Shown here piece after piece: positions 9,335 through 17,970 of a stretch of DNA of 64,000 bases; within the stretch, counting starts at the first letter, position 1; every line of letters starts with the position of its first letter. The notes under the pieces are model-generated. The model made no database searches. It was not told the origin of the DNA and was given only the letters and a program-made list of their open reading frames with translations. The DNA lies in the NCBI RefSeq assembly GCF_018263855.1, contig NZ_CP073318.1, positions 5,022,001 through 5,086,000 on the forward strand. Reading direction: 5' to 3'. The DNA comes from Kutzneria sp. CA-103260 (GTDB taxonomy: Bacteria; Actinomycetota; Actinomycetes; Mycobacteriales; Pseudonocardiaceae). The position numbers and the translations under genes were made by a program.

Positions 9335-9387
9335 GTCATGAAGGGCCCCATCCTGACGTTGAGCGTCAGGATGGGGCCCTTCATGAC
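9335..9387. terminator. Perfect 24-bp stem-loop between convergent genes
   Basis: The arms 9335-9358 and 9364-9387 are perfectly complementary over 24 bases with a 5-base loop (TTGAG). It lies between the esterase stop (9322) and the stop of the convergent enoyl-CoA hydratase (9393), so it can terminate both. The stem is much longer than termination needs and contains nested GGGCCC; it may be a copy of a dispersed repeat. Confidence 0.8.
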
Positions 9388-9392
9388 GAAGA

Positions 9393-10217
9393 TCAGGCCG
9401 GTGCGCCGTCCTCGTCGAGCTTGGGCCAGAGGATCGTGGTGAAGTCGGGCTGGCGCTTGTCCACAAAGGCGGCGACACCCTCCGCGTAGTCGCGGCTGGC
9501 GTAGGAGGCGCGGTACCAGCGGTGCGACCACTCGTCGTCGGCGGCCTGGCCGGCGGCGGCGCGGGCGATCAACTGCTTGGCCCCGGCCAATGTGATCGGT
9601 GCTCGCTTGGCCAGTGTCTCCGCGAGCGCATAGGCCTTGGCCGCTGCCTGGTCCACCGGGTGCACCTCGTGCACGAGGCCGATGCGCAGCGCCACCTCAG
9701 CATCCAGCAGCTCGCCGGTGAACAGGATGTAGCGGGCCCACGCCGGGCCGACCGTCTCCACCACCCGGGCCGTGGACATTTGATGATACACAACGCCCAG
9801 TTTCGACGGCGTGATGCCGAACCGGGCCGTATCGTCGGCGATCCGGATGTCGCAAGCCAGTGCCAACTCGCAGCCGCCGCCCACACACCAGCCCTGGATC
9901 AGCGCCACCGACGGCTTTGACATCGTTGCCAACGCCCGCTCCGCCGCGTGCACCACCTCCGAGTAGGCGGCCGCGGCCTCCTCCCCCTTGCGCACCGTCT
10001 GGAACTCGGCGATGTCCGCGCCGGCCGAGAACGGGCCGTCACCGGCGCCGCGGATGACCAGCACCCGCACCGCGCCGTCGTCCTCGACCGCGCTCACCAC
10101 CTCCGGGATCGCCTGCCACATCCGCAGCGCGAAGGCGTTGCGCTTGGCCTGGCGGTCGATGGTCAGCGTGGCCACCGGTCCGTCGACGGCCAGCGACAGT
10201 TCCTCGGGGAGGTTCAT
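9393..10217 (-). CDS. Enoyl-CoA hydratase/isomerase family protein
   Basis: 274 residues from ATG 10217. Crotonase-fold signatures include RNAF near residue 27, the oxyanion loop GAGDGPFSAGADIAEF and the second motif GWCVGGGCELALACDIRIAD. It probably acts on a 2-enoyl-CoA or related CoA thioester in fatty or branched-chain acid breakdown. The longer frame upstream of 10217 runs antisense through the protease gene and is not coding. It is transcribed alone, convergent with the esterase. Confidence 0.9.
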   Translation of the reverse strand: MNLPEELSLAVDGPVATLTIDRQAKRNAFALRMWQAIPEVVSAVEDDGAVRVLVIRGAGDGPFSAGADIAEFQTVRKGEEAAAAYSEVVHAAERALATMSKPSVALIQGWCVGGGCELALACDIRIADDTARFGITPSKLGVVYHQMSTARVVETVGPAWARYILFTGELLDAEVALRIGLVHEVHPVDQAAAKAYALAETLAKRAPITLAGAKQLIARAAAGQAADDEWSHRWYRASYASRDYAEGVAAFVDKRQPDFTTILWPKLDEDGAPA

Positions 10218-10328
10218 GGTCAGCAAATTACCCGGGTCAACCGTGAATTCGGCCCGACGATCGCAGGTGGCTGCGTCACATTCCGTGCTGCCACCCTGAC
10301 CGCACGTCTTCGCCAGAGGAGTGACGAG

Positions 10329-10850
10329 ATGCTTCGACGTTTGACCCTCGGCCTCGCCGCCGCCCTGCTCCCGTTGGCCGGCATCGCTGTCGCCGCGCCC
10401 GCGGACGCGGCGCCGACCGTGGTTACCCTGCACTACAACGCGAGCGGGATCACGCACTACTCGGCCCAGGTGGTGCAGGCCGTGAAGAACTGGGACACCA
10501 GGCTGAAGAACGTGCAGCTGGTGTCCGGCGGCAGCGCCACCATCACCCTGCACGAGGTCAACGGCGGCGGTTCCTACACCACCACCGACGGGCACGGCCA
10601 CGGGCAGATCTACATCGACCGCCAGCAGGTCGCCCAGGGCTTCGACCCGACGCGCATCATCACCCACGAGTTCGGCCACAACCTCGGCCTGGCCGACGAC
10701 TACACCGGCCCCTGCTCCGAGGTGATGTCCGGCCACGGCCCGGGCACCGCCTGCAAGAACGCCATCCCCTCGGCGGCCGAGGTCGCTGAGGCCGACGGCA
10801 ACTTCGCCAACGGCTTCGCCCCCGCCCTCGCGGAGCACACCGTTCGCTGA
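10329..10850 (+). CDS. Snapalysin-like small neutral metalloprotease (peptidase M7)
   Basis: 173 residues. ATG 10329 follows AGAGGAG. A signal peptide ends near ADAAP (about residue 28). The zinc motif THEFGHNLGLADDYTG gives HExxHxxGxxD, the M7/metzincin-like signature, and there are two Cys near the C-terminus. It should be a secreted endopeptidase. In Streptomyces the homologue is next to a divergent LysR regulator; here it is not, and a GAF regulator lies downstream beyond a terminator. Confidence 0.92.
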   Translation: MLRRLTLGLAAALLPLAGIAVAAPADAAPTVVTLHYNASGITHYSAQVVQAVKNWDTRLKNVQLVSGGSATITLHEVNGGGSYTTTDGHGHGQIYIDRQQVAQGFDPTRIITHEFGHNLGLADDYTGPCSEVMSGHGPGTACKNAIPSAAEVAEADGNFANGFAPALAEHTVR

Positions 10851-10862
10851 CGTTGGTTCTCC

Positions 10863-10898
10863 CGAAGGACGCACCGGGCTTGCCTGGTGCGTCCTTCG
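10863..10898 (+). terminator. Terminator after the M7 protease
   Basis: CGAAGGACGCACC (10863-10875) pairs with GGTGCGTCCTTCG (10886-10898) and the stem can extend into the 10-base loop. It lies just before the GAF-regulator start at 10922. Confidence 0.85.
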
Positions 10899-10921
10899 TC
10901 TTGATCAGGCAGTATCGGGGT

Positions 10922-12112
10922 ATGGCACCGTCCAGCGCGCTGCGCAGGCGGAGGTCCGAGCTGGAACGCAACTGGGCCGAATGGATGGCCGGCACCGCCG
11001 CCGGCGACACCCGGGACGAGGTGCTGGCCTCGTGGTCCCGGTCCCGGCCGACCGTGGATCCCGAACGGGACTCCGCGCCGGCGGTGGCGGGCGGGGACCT
11101 GTCCGAGCGGTGGGCCGCCTCCCCGCTGCGGGAGCCCGTGCTGGAACTGGCCGACGAGCTGCGCAGCATCGCCGACGACGCCCAGTTCATCGCCGCCGTC
11201 ACCGACGAGTCCGGCACGATCATGTGGACGTGCGGCGGCCGGGTGATGCGGCGGCGGGCCGAGCAGGTCAACTTCGCGCCCGGCGGCTGCTGGAACGAGC
11301 CGTCCATGGGCACCAACGCGCTGTCCCTGGCCCTTCGGACCGACCGGGCCAACCGCGTCTTCTCCGCCGAACATCTCGTGCACGCCCTGCACGGCTGGGT
11401 CTGCTACTGCGCACCCATCCACGACCAGCACGGCAACGTCCTCGGCGTGCTCGACCTGTCCAGCACCTGGGACCGCTCGCACCCGTTGGCCATGTCCACC
11501 GTGCGCACCCTGGTGTCCGCCATCGAGGCCCGCGTCAGCGAGGCCCCGGTCACCGGGCTCCGACTCCAGTGCCTCGGCGACGCCGTCGCCCACCACCGCG
11601 GCCAGCTCCTGTCCCTTCGGCCCCGGCAGTTGGAGATCCTCACCCTGCTGGCCCTGCACCATCCTCGCGGCCTCTCCCCCGAGCAGCTCCGGGACGCCCT
11701 CTTCGGCGAACGCGACGTCGCCGCCGCCACCCTCAAGGCGCAGGTTTCCCAGCTGCGCAGCGCTTTGCACGGCTCCGTCAGCAACCGCCGCTACGTGCTC
11801 ACCGAGTCCATCGCCTGCGACGCCGTCGAAGTCCTCCGCCTGCTCCGGGCCGGCGACGTCACCGGCGCCGTCCGCCTCTACAACGGTCCCCTGCTGCCGA
11901 CCTCCACCGCCCCCGGCATCGAGACCTGGCGTGAACACATCTCCGTCGCCGTCCGCCAGGCGGTCCTCCGGTCCGGCGACCCCGAGCACGCCCTCCGCTT
12001 CGGCGAGCTCCACCCCCACGACGCCGAGATCCACACCCGCGCCCAGCTCCTCCTCCCCCCGTCCGACCCCCGCCGCGCCATCGCCGCCGCCCGCCTCACC
12101 TGGGCCGACTGA
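10922..12112 (+). CDS. GAF-domain transcriptional regulator
   Basis: 396 residues from ATG 10922; the 23 codons upstream overlap the terminator and are not coding. The N-terminal half matches the sensory part of AcoR-type regulators (GAF domain about 60-205, with NEPSMGTNALS and GVLDLS). The C-terminal half has a winged-helix-like stretch (LSLRPRQLEILTLLALHHP). There is no sigma-54 ATPase domain, so it is the actinobacterial short form. The ligand and targets are unknown. Confidence 0.8.
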   Translation: MAPSSALRRRRSELERNWAEWMAGTAAGDTRDEVLASWSRSRPTVDPERDSAPAVAGGDLSERWAASPLREPVLELADELRSIADDAQFIAAVTDESGTIMWTCGGRVMRRRAEQVNFAPGGCWNEPSMGTNALSLALRTDRANRVFSAEHLVHALHGWVCYCAPIHDQHGNVLGVLDLSSTWDRSHPLAMSTVRTLVSAIEARVSEAPVTGLRLQCLGDAVAHHRGQLLSLRPRQLEILTLLALHHPRGLSPEQLRDALFGERDVAAATLKAQVSQLRSALHGSVSNRRYVLTESIACDAVEVLRLLRAGDVTGAVRLYNGPLLPTSTAPGIETWREHISVAVRQAVLRSGDPEHALRFGELHPHDAEIHTRAQLLLPPSDPRRAIAAARLTWAD

Positions 12113-12216
12113 CACTGCTCCGATCGGGTTGGCCCCGTCGTTGGACTCCATGCCCCGCCGTCACCCGCTTGTACCCTCGGACCCCGTACCGTTCCCTGCG
12201 TCGGGTGGTGAGGAGC

Positions 12217-12615
12217 ATGCGACCAGCCCGACTCCTCCGCCTGATGCTGCTCAACACGAGCGAGCACGAGGGGATACTGCGCGGATTGCAGTTCGACCAG
12301 GTCTCGCCCACCTATTGGGTCAACGTGTGTCTCCACTGCCGGGTGGCGTTCGAGTTCCGCACCTATCGGGGCCACAGCGAGCGAAGCTGTCGCAAACGGC
12401 ACAGGCGGGTGGAGCGGCAGGTGTGGTTATGCGGCAGGTGCCGCTACGGACTGGTTTTCGCCGACGACAAAGACCACTACGAGGACCACCGCTGTTTTGT
12501 CGACCGTGACGGCAGGCTCTGGGCCGAGCCGACGCCGAGTTTCGTGATACCTCACACGGCCTTTGCCAAGTCGCCCCTGGACCCGGCGGATGTCGTTGCG
12601 GTCGGCGAGGAGTAG
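12217..12615 (+). CDS. Unknown small protein with Cys/His zinc-knuckle pattern
   Basis: 132 residues; the start is uncertain (ATG 12217 with GAGGAG very close; TTG 12169 or ATG 12244 are alternatives). I do not recognise the family. The central region has paired CxxC motifs (CLHC, CGRC) with a Cys and several His between and after them, consistent with one or two zinc sites. It is basic around residues 50-75. It ends two bases before the next membrane-protein gene, so the two are probably cotranscribed and may work together. Confidence 0.7.
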   Translation: MRPARLLRLMLLNTSEHEGILRGLQFDQVSPTYWVNVCLHCRVAFEFRTYRGHSERSCRKRHRRVERQVWLCGRCRYGLVFADDKDHYEDHRCFVDRDGRLWAEPTPSFVIPHTAFAKSPLDPADVVAVGEE

Positions 12616-12617
12616 CC

Positions 12618-13691
12618 ATGTGGTTCACGTCCCTGCTGACGACGACCGCGGCGTCGTTCGGACGGCTGCTGATGACCATGATCGTGCCGACGGCGATTCC
12701 GATCGGCACGCTCTGGACCCTGCTGCGGGCCGGCAGCTTCACCGGCCACACCGACTGGCGGCAGGTCGCGCCGACCGCGTTGGTGAACGACTCCTTCGGG
12801 CTGCTGCTCGTGGTGGCGGCCATCGTGGTCGTCTCGGCGGTGTGGCAGCCGTTCCAGATCAGGCTCGTCCGGATGCTGGAGGGGTACTGGGACGGCTGGC
12901 CGGTGACGGCCCGAATCGCTCCCCTGTTCGTCGAGTGGCAGCGCCGTCGGCTGGCCGGTCTGCGCGAGCGGCACGCGGCCCTCAGCAGGCCAGAAGTCGC
13001 AGCCGCCCCGGGCATGAACCTGACCGAACAGGCGGCGCGGCAACGACTCCTGGCCCACCGTCGCACCGAGCATCGCCGGGTCCTCGCCCGGCTCAACCGG
13101 TTCCCGGACAGCGCGACAACGGACCAGTTGCTGCCGACGGCGCTGGGCAATGCCCTGCGCGCGGGCGAGGTTTCGGCGGGCGAACGCTACGGACTGAACA
13201 CGCTGGCGTCCTGGTCCCGGCTTTTTCCGTATCTGTCGGACAGATTCCGCGCCGTGCACAACGCGTCCCAGGACTCGGTCGACACCGCGGCGAACCTGAC
13301 CGTCAGCTTTTTCCTGGCCACGGCGATGACGGTCGCGGGTCTGTGCCGCGAACCGGTCTACTACTGGATCCCGCTGCTGAGTCTGGTGCTGACCTGCGTC
13401 TGCTACACGGGCGCGGTGGCGGCGGCCGTCCAGTACGGAACCTATCTGCGGGCCGCCTACGACCTGCACCGGTTCGACATGCTGAAGGCGCTGCACTATC
13501 CCCTCCCGAGGACACCGGGAGAGGAGCACGCGATGTTCGAGCGGCTCTCCTTGTTCTTCCGGGTCTCCGAGGACATGACCGGGGACCGCAACCGGCTCGC
13601 GAAGTACCCGGCCTACCTGCGCGAGTACCACCACTCAGGCGCGGTGGATGCTGACGACACCGCCGAAGCCGAGAACGTGGATCCGAAGTAG
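12618..13691 (+). CDS. Unknown actinobacterial membrane protein
   Basis: 357 residues with two N-terminal membrane spans (about 10-35 and 55-80), a long soluble middle region rich in Arg and Ala, and two further spans (about 225-275). The middle contains LLPTALGNALRAGE followed by an RYGL/LF pattern that recurs in unnamed actinomycete membrane proteins. Function unknown. It follows the zinc-knuckle gene by two bases, and its last 57 bases overlap the convergent LiaF-like gene. Confidence 0.75.
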   Translation: MWFTSLLTTTAASFGRLLMTMIVPTAIPIGTLWTLLRAGSFTGHTDWRQVAPTALVNDSFGLLLVVAAIVVVSAVWQPFQIRLVRMLEGYWDGWPVTARIAPLFVEWQRRRLAGLRERHAALSRPEVAAAPGMNLTEQAARQRLLAHRRTEHRRVLARLNRFPDSATTDQLLPTALGNALRAGEVSAGERYGLNTLASWSRLFPYLSDRFRAVHNASQDSVDTAANLTVSFFLATAMTVAGLCREPVYYWIPLLSLVLTCVCYTGAVAAAVQYGTYLRAAYDLHRFDMLKALHYPLPRTPGEEHAMFERLSLFFRVSEDMTGDRNRLAKYPAYLREYHHSGAVDADDTAEAENVDPK

Positions 13692-14357
13692 GCCGGCGTG
13701 GCCGGCGCCCTCCGGCGGTGTGGGTGACGTGTCCCGAACGGGCGCCAGCAGCCTTCCGCCCGGCTCCAGACAGAGGTGCCAGTCCTCAGGCACGGTCAGC
13801 TGCACGTGCCCGAACAGGACCGTGACGTTCATGGTGATCCCGTCCGGGTCGGGCGGGCAGTTCGACAGGTCGACCAGGTTCTCGCAGAGGAAGGCCCGGG
13901 GGTTCACGGTGGCGGCGACCAGGCTCGTGGGTTCGACGCGACCGGTGAGCAGGACGCGGGTCCACGACCGGCCGGCGGCCGAGCTGATGGAGGCCAGCAG
14001 CGCCAGGCCGGCGAAGAGGGCGACCAGCGGCACCGCGAAGTTGATGACCAGATCAGGCTCGACGCCCTGTTGCAGCGCCAGGTACACCACCGAGACGAGG
14101 ACCAACAGGCCCGGCGCGAGCAGCGATTCGATTCGCAGGAAGCGCCGCGCGAGGTTGACGACGGCGAGGCCGATCAGCGCCCACGGCCACCAGTGCGCGA
14201 ACAGGTTCCACGCCACGCTGAGGCGGTGCGCGGTGTCGCCGACGAGGAAAGCGCCGCTGAGCAGGAGGATTCCGCCGAGCCAGATCCGCGCGCGGCGCTC
14301 GTGCGGGGCCTGTTGGCCGACCGCCGTGGGCTGACGCGACGCGGGATCCGAGCTCAC
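13635..14357 (-). CDS. LiaF-like membrane protein
   Basis: 240 residues. Four hydrophobic segments (about 28-125) precede a soluble beta-rich C-terminal domain with NVTVLFGHVQLTVPEDW, which resembles the C-terminal domain of LiaF/DUF1707 cell-envelope stress proteins. The start appears to be GTG 14357 without a clear ribosome site, possibly leaderless. The 3' end overlaps the convergent membrane-protein gene. It may sense or modulate envelope stress, by family analogy only. Confidence 0.72.
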   Translation of the reverse strand: MSSDPASRQPTAVGQQAPHERRARIWLGGILLLSGAFLVGDTAHRLSVAWNLFAHWWPWALIGLAVVNLARRFLRIESLLAPGLLVLVSVVYLALQQGVEPDLVINFAVPLVALFAGLALLASISSAAGRSWTRVLLTGRVEPTSLVAATVNPRAFLCENLVDLSNCPPDPDGITMNVTVLFGHVQLTVPEDWHLCLEPGGRLLAPVRDTSPTPPEGAGHAGLLRIHVLGFGGVVSIHRA

Positions 14358-14460
14358 GAGGGAAGAGTAGGCGATGGGTTCAACCGGGCACGGGTGCAGC
14401 CGAGGGTGATGTCGAGGCGGGCGGCCTGGCTGGCGCGCAGGCGGATGTGGTGGGCGGCGG
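14355..14460 (-). pseudogene. Remnant of a second FUSC-protein C-terminus
   Basis: Read on the minus strand, this stretch encodes GGKSAAHHIRLRASQAARL and continues DITLGCTRARLNPSPTLPS to a TGA that overlaps the LiaF-like GTG. It matches the C-terminus of the FUSC protein 800 bases away (HHIRLHTSQVARLDITLGC). The DNA identity is 61 of 65 bases (14396-14460 against 15201-15265). No further homology continues upstream, so it is a broken fragment or duplication scar. Confidence 0.65.
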
Positions 14461-14493
14461 ACTTGCCGCCACCGACTGTGCGAACCTGGCCCC

Positions 14494-15180
14494 GTGCGCT
14501 ATGCCCTGTCGCTGCCCGAGGAATTCGCTCTGCTGTCAGTCACCGACACCGGCGCGGTGCGGGACGCAGCCCAGGCGGCGATCGGCTGCGCGGCCGCCGA
14601 GCTCGGCGAGCTGGCGTTGCGCGGCAAGGTGCTGGTCGACTGCCGCAAGCGCGAGGTGGGTGGCCTGCATGTCTACCTGACCGGCGGCGCGCGGGTACGT
14701 CTCGTCGACACGGGCGGCACCGGCCTGGCGTGGGCGGACGCGCTGCTGGCGGAGTTGGCCAGCCATGGCGTCGAGCACGGGAAGATCGTGCTGGCGAAAT
14801 GGCTGCGCCGCCGCCGCGGGGCGTTCTCGCTGCACTGCGCCACACTTGTCCAACGCGGCCTGGTACGCCACGAGTCCGTCCGACGCCTGTTCGGAGCAGA
14901 GGCCCGCTACCTTCCGGACACCGCCGTGCGCGACGCCCTGGCCGCCGACATCCACGCGACCGGCCGCGGGCTGCAGATGCAGGACGCCCACATGCTGTTG
15001 TTGTCGGATCTCGTCGTGGGATGCGGGCTGGCCCGGGACCTGAACATCACCATCCCCGTGCAGCAACGCCTGAAGCGCGCCCGTGGCGGCGGCTCCGTCG
15101 CGTTGCTGCCGGAAGCGATGTTGGACACCAGCGCCGTGCTGGCGGCCGCGGTGCCCCGACGATCCCGCCGTCAGGGCTGA
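14494..15180 (+). CDS. GPP34 (GOLPH3/VPS74-like) protein
   Basis: 228 residues from GTG 14494, with no ribosome site visible. It begins RYALSLPEEFALLSV and has GLVRHESVRRLFG and the helical C-terminal half typical of the family. Eukaryotic relatives bind phosphatidylinositol-4-phosphate on Golgi membranes. The bacterial proteins are soluble and their role is unproven. The 3' end overlaps the stop of the convergent FUSC gene by ten bases. It is flanked by the two copies of a 65-bp duplication. Confidence 0.88.
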   Translation: MRYALSLPEEFALLSVTDTGAVRDAAQAAIGCAAAELGELALRGKVLVDCRKREVGGLHVYLTGGARVRLVDTGGTGLAWADALLAELASHGVEHGKIVLAKWLRRRRGAFSLHCATLVQRGLVRHESVRRLFGAEARYLPDTAVRDALAADIHATGRGLQMQDAHMLLLSDLVVGCGLARDLNITIPVQQRLKRARGGGSVALLPEAMLDTSAVLAAAVPRRSRRQG

Positions 15181-17456
15181 GCTTCGGCGCGGCGGCGGGC
15201 GCAGCCGAGGGTGATGTCGAGGCGGGCGACCTGGCTGGTGTGCAGGCGGATGTGGTGGGCGGTGGGGGGAAAGGCGGTGGCGAGGACGGTGCACGGGCCG
15301 GGTGGGAGGCCGGTGACGTGGTAGCGGCCATGGTGGTCGGCAGTGGTGGAGGCGACCATGCGGCCGTCGCGGTCGAGGACGCTGAGGGCGGCGTGGGGGC
15401 GGGTGGTGCCGGCAACGGCGCCGCCGCCGAGGGGGATGCCGCTGAGTTCCCGGAGGACGTGGCGGAGGTGGATGAGCGGCGGGGAGGCGGGAACGCCAGG
15501 GGCGAAGAGGGCGGCGTCGGCGGCTGCGAGGGGGCCTTCGGCGGCGGGCTGCACGGCGCCGACGGGGGCGGCGATGAGCTGGCGCACGGCGTCGGCCAAG
15601 GCCCGGCAGGCGGGCGCAAGCGGGGAGGAAGTGGCGGCGGGGCGGCGTAAGGCGCGGGCGTGCATGCCGAGGGAGGCGTAGAGGGCGAGCCGGTGCCGGG
15701 TTCGGGGCGAGACGGTGCCGCCGAGCATGGGAACGGTGAGCGGGCGGGCGACGAGGGAGAGCTGCCAGAGGCGGGTGTCGAGGGTGCGGATGGGGGCGTC
15801 AAGGTCGAGGCCGGTGGAGGCGGCGTCGAGAACGGCGGCCAGGGCGGTGAGCACGGCGTCACGGGCAGAGCGAATGGTATCCCTTGTGGACAGTGGGGTG
15901 ACGACGAGGGCGACGACGAAGCCGATGGTGGCGCCGACGGCGGTCTCGGCCAGGCGCAGCAGGAGCAGGTCGGTGGAGAACTCGTGCAGCACGCTGTAGA
16001 GCTGGCCGACCATGATGGTGACGAAGAAGATCATGTACAGGTAGGAGACCCGGATCAGGTAGAAGCCCAGGAACATGCTGCCGATGATCACGGCGAGCAC
16101 GGCGGCGGTGTTGCCGGCGGTGAGGGCGGCGAACAGCACGGAGGCGATCAGCCCGAAGAGGGTGCCCAGCACGCGGTTGAGGCCCTTGGCGAAGGTCTCG
16201 GTGCGGGTGGCGGTGCCGGCGAACAGCACAAAGGCGGCGATGACGGCCCAGTAGTAGCGGGCGGGCGAGAGCGCGGAGCCGATGATGATCGCCAGTGCCC
16301 CGGCGACGGCGACCTGGACGGCCTGGCGGGTGGTCATGTCCAGGCGGGCCAAGGGATTCCAGTGTCCGCCGCGAGCCGGAACGTCCTTGGCCACGGCGGG
16401 AGAGCCGGGCAGGGCGCCGAAAGCAAGCGAGATGGAGGCCTCGAACTCGTCCAGCACGTCGTCGGTGGTGGCGTCCGAACCGGACGCGAGGGCGACGAAT
16501 TCGGTTACGGCGACGGAGAAGTGCTCATCGGGCAGCACACGGGCGAGCTCGGCGGCACGGGAGTCGTCACGGCGGGCCAGGCGGTCGGCGACCCGGGCGG
16601 CGGCGCGGGCCTGGTCGGTGCCGACGAGCGCCTCGGCGGCGGTGACCAGCTGCTCCAGGACGTGCTGGGCGTCGATCAGCTTGCGGCGTAAGCGAGAAGG
16701 CGACTTGTCGGCGGGCAGCGCGCCGGGTTCGGCCGACCAGCCCTCGACCATCAGCGCGGCCTCGGTGACGGCGGCCAGCCGCCCGTGCAGGCGACGGCGC
16801 AACCGGTCGATGCGGCGAGGATCGGTGCAGGACAACAGATCCGCGGCGGCGCGGGCCACGGCCCGGGCCCGGGCGTCGAAGGCCCGCACGACCCGGGCCA
16901 GCGTCTTGGCGGAGTTCACCCGCAGCACGGTGATCGACAGCAGCAGCACCCACACCGTCGCCACGATCACGGTGACCATCAGACCGGGCAGCATGGCCAA
17001 CGTGGTGTGCAGGAAGGCGGCGAAGAAGTAGCCCATCCAGCCCATGAAGCCGTAGAAGAAGTAGTCGACGCCGAACCGCCGCACGTACACGGCGGCGAAC
17101 ATCACCGCCACGAACACGGTCAGCATCAACACGGTGTCGCTGCCGACCAGGGCGCCGGCGACCATGCCGACGCCGAAGGCGACCGGGAAGAACGCGGCGG
17201 TGCGGGTCTTGGCCCACGCGTCGCCGGAGCCCAGGGCCATCGCGCCCATCATCGCGACCACGGCCCCGAGCAGCATGGCGATCAGCGTGCCCATCGCGTC
17301 CGCCCCGGTGACCAGGGCGAACCCGAACTCCACGGCCAGCGCGCTGGCCATCGCGAAGGTCGCCGACACCGCCGACCACAGCCGGCTCAACCCCGGGTCG
17401 GAAGCCACCACCCGGTCCCGCACCTCGCTCAGCGCGAGTGTCATCCAGGCCCCCAT
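15171..17456 (-). CDS. FUSC-family exporter with C-terminal carboxypeptidase-regulatory-like domain
   Basis: 761 residues. Two blocks of about six membrane spans (residues 25-185 and 370-520) are separated by a soluble region, the layout of fusaric-acid-resistance/aromatic-acid exporters. The last about 80 residues form a beta-sandwich-like domain (SVLDRDGRMVASTTADHHGR, GLPPGPCTVLA) seen in carboxypeptidase regulatory domains, unusual for an exporter. ATG 17456 or ATG 17444 may be the start. It is divergent from the marR gene with a shared operator region, so it is likely MarR-controlled and involved in efflux of an aromatic or drug-like compound. Confidence 0.85.
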   Translation of the reverse strand: MGAWMTLALSEVRDRVVASDPGLSRLWSAVSATFAMASALAVEFGFALVTGADAMGTLIAMLLGAVVAMMGAMALGSGDAWAKTRTAAFFPVAFGVGMVAGALVGSDTVLMLTVFVAVMFAAVYVRRFGVDYFFYGFMGWMGYFFAAFLHTTLAMLPGLMVTVIVATVWVLLLSITVLRVNSAKTLARVVRAFDARARAVARAAADLLSCTDPRRIDRLRRRLHGRLAAVTEAALMVEGWSAEPGALPADKSPSRLRRKLIDAQHVLEQLVTAAEALVGTDQARAAARVADRLARRDDSRAAELARVLPDEHFSVAVTEFVALASGSDATTDDVLDEFEASISLAFGALPGSPAVAKDVPARGGHWNPLARLDMTTRQAVQVAVAGALAIIIGSALSPARYYWAVIAAFVLFAGTATRTETFAKGLNRVLGTLFGLIASVLFAALTAGNTAAVLAVIIGSMFLGFYLIRVSYLYMIFFVTIMVGQLYSVLHEFSTDLLLLRLAETAVGATIGFVVALVVTPLSTRDTIRSARDAVLTALAAVLDAASTGLDLDAPIRTLDTRLWQLSLVARPLTVPMLGGTVSPRTRHRLALYASLGMHARALRRPAATSSPLAPACRALADAVRQLIAAPVGAVQPAAEGPLAAADAALFAPGVPASPPLIHLRHVLRELSGIPLGGGAVAGTTRPHAALSVLDRDGRMVASTTADHHGRYHVTGLPPGPCTVLATAFPPTAHHIRLHTSQVARLDITLGCARRRAEAQP
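15201..15265. repeat. Second copy of the 65-bp duplication
   Basis: Direct repeat of 14396-14460 with four mismatches. This copy lies inside the coding end of the FUSC gene. The pair flanks the GPP34 gene. Confidence 0.85.
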
Positions 17457-17463
17457 TCCTCGA

Positions 17464-17501
17464 TACCGGTACCATACCGCTAATTACCGGTGTCATACCG
17501 C
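17464..17501. promoter_or_regulatory. Tandem operator in the FUSC/marR divergent promoter
   Basis: TACCGGTACCATACCGC (17464-17480) is repeated as TACCGGTGTCATACCGC (17485-17501), 15 of 17 bases identical, 21 bp apart (two helical turns). Each repeat contains a GGT...ACC inverted half-pair. It lies eight bases upstream of the FUSC ATG (on the other strand) and 20 before the marR ATG, so a MarR dimer on each repeat could repress both genes. Confidence 0.7.
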
Positions 17502-17520
17502 CAGTTCTCGGAGGCGTCAC

Positions 17521-17970
17521 ATGGTCGACACGGCGCAGGCACTCGACGTGCTGGAGCTGGCCACGGCGGTGCTCAACCGCAACTTCGAGCTGCTGCGCCG
17601 GCGCACCGACGCCTACCAGGAGCTGGACAAGTCCGAGTACCTGCTGCTGCGCACGCTGGACCAGACCGGCCCGGCCGACGTCAGCACGCTGGCCGGCGCG
17701 CTGGGCCTGGACCCGTCGACAGTCGGCCGGCAGGTGACGGGCATGCAGGGCCGCGACCTGGTGACAAAGATCCACGACACCGCCGACCGCCGACGCTGCA
17801 TCATCGCGCCGACCGAGCAGGGGCTGGAGCTGATGGCGCTGACCCGGCAGCGCCGGCTGGCCATCTCGGCCGAGCTGCTCGGCGACTGGACACCGGATGA
17901 GCTGCACACCTTCGCCGAGTTGCTGACCCGGCACAACGACGCCGTCGCGGCCCGCTACCTGAAGGCCTGA
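17521..17970 (+). CDS. MarR-family transcriptional regulator
   Basis: 149 residues. ATG 17521 follows GGAGG. The winged-helix region (about 35-100) has YLLLRTLDQTGPADVSTLAG, the recognition helix LDPSTVGRQVTGM and the wing DTADRRRCII, all typical of MarR. It is divergent from the FUSC exporter over a 64-base spacer with paired repeats. It is presumably a ligand-released repressor of the exporter and of itself. Confidence 0.9.
   Translation: MVDTAQALDVLELATAVLNRNFELLRRRTDAYQELDKSEYLLLRTLDQTGPADVSTLAGALGLDPSTVGRQVTGMQGRDLVTKIHDTADRRRCIIAPTEQGLELMALTRQRRLAISAELLGDWTPDELHTFAELLTRHNDAVAARYLKA

Noticed and set aside
10218..10874. N-terminal extension of the enoyl-CoA hydratase on the minus strand
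   Set aside because: It would run antisense through the M7 protease and terminator; ATG 10217 begins the crotonase domain properly.
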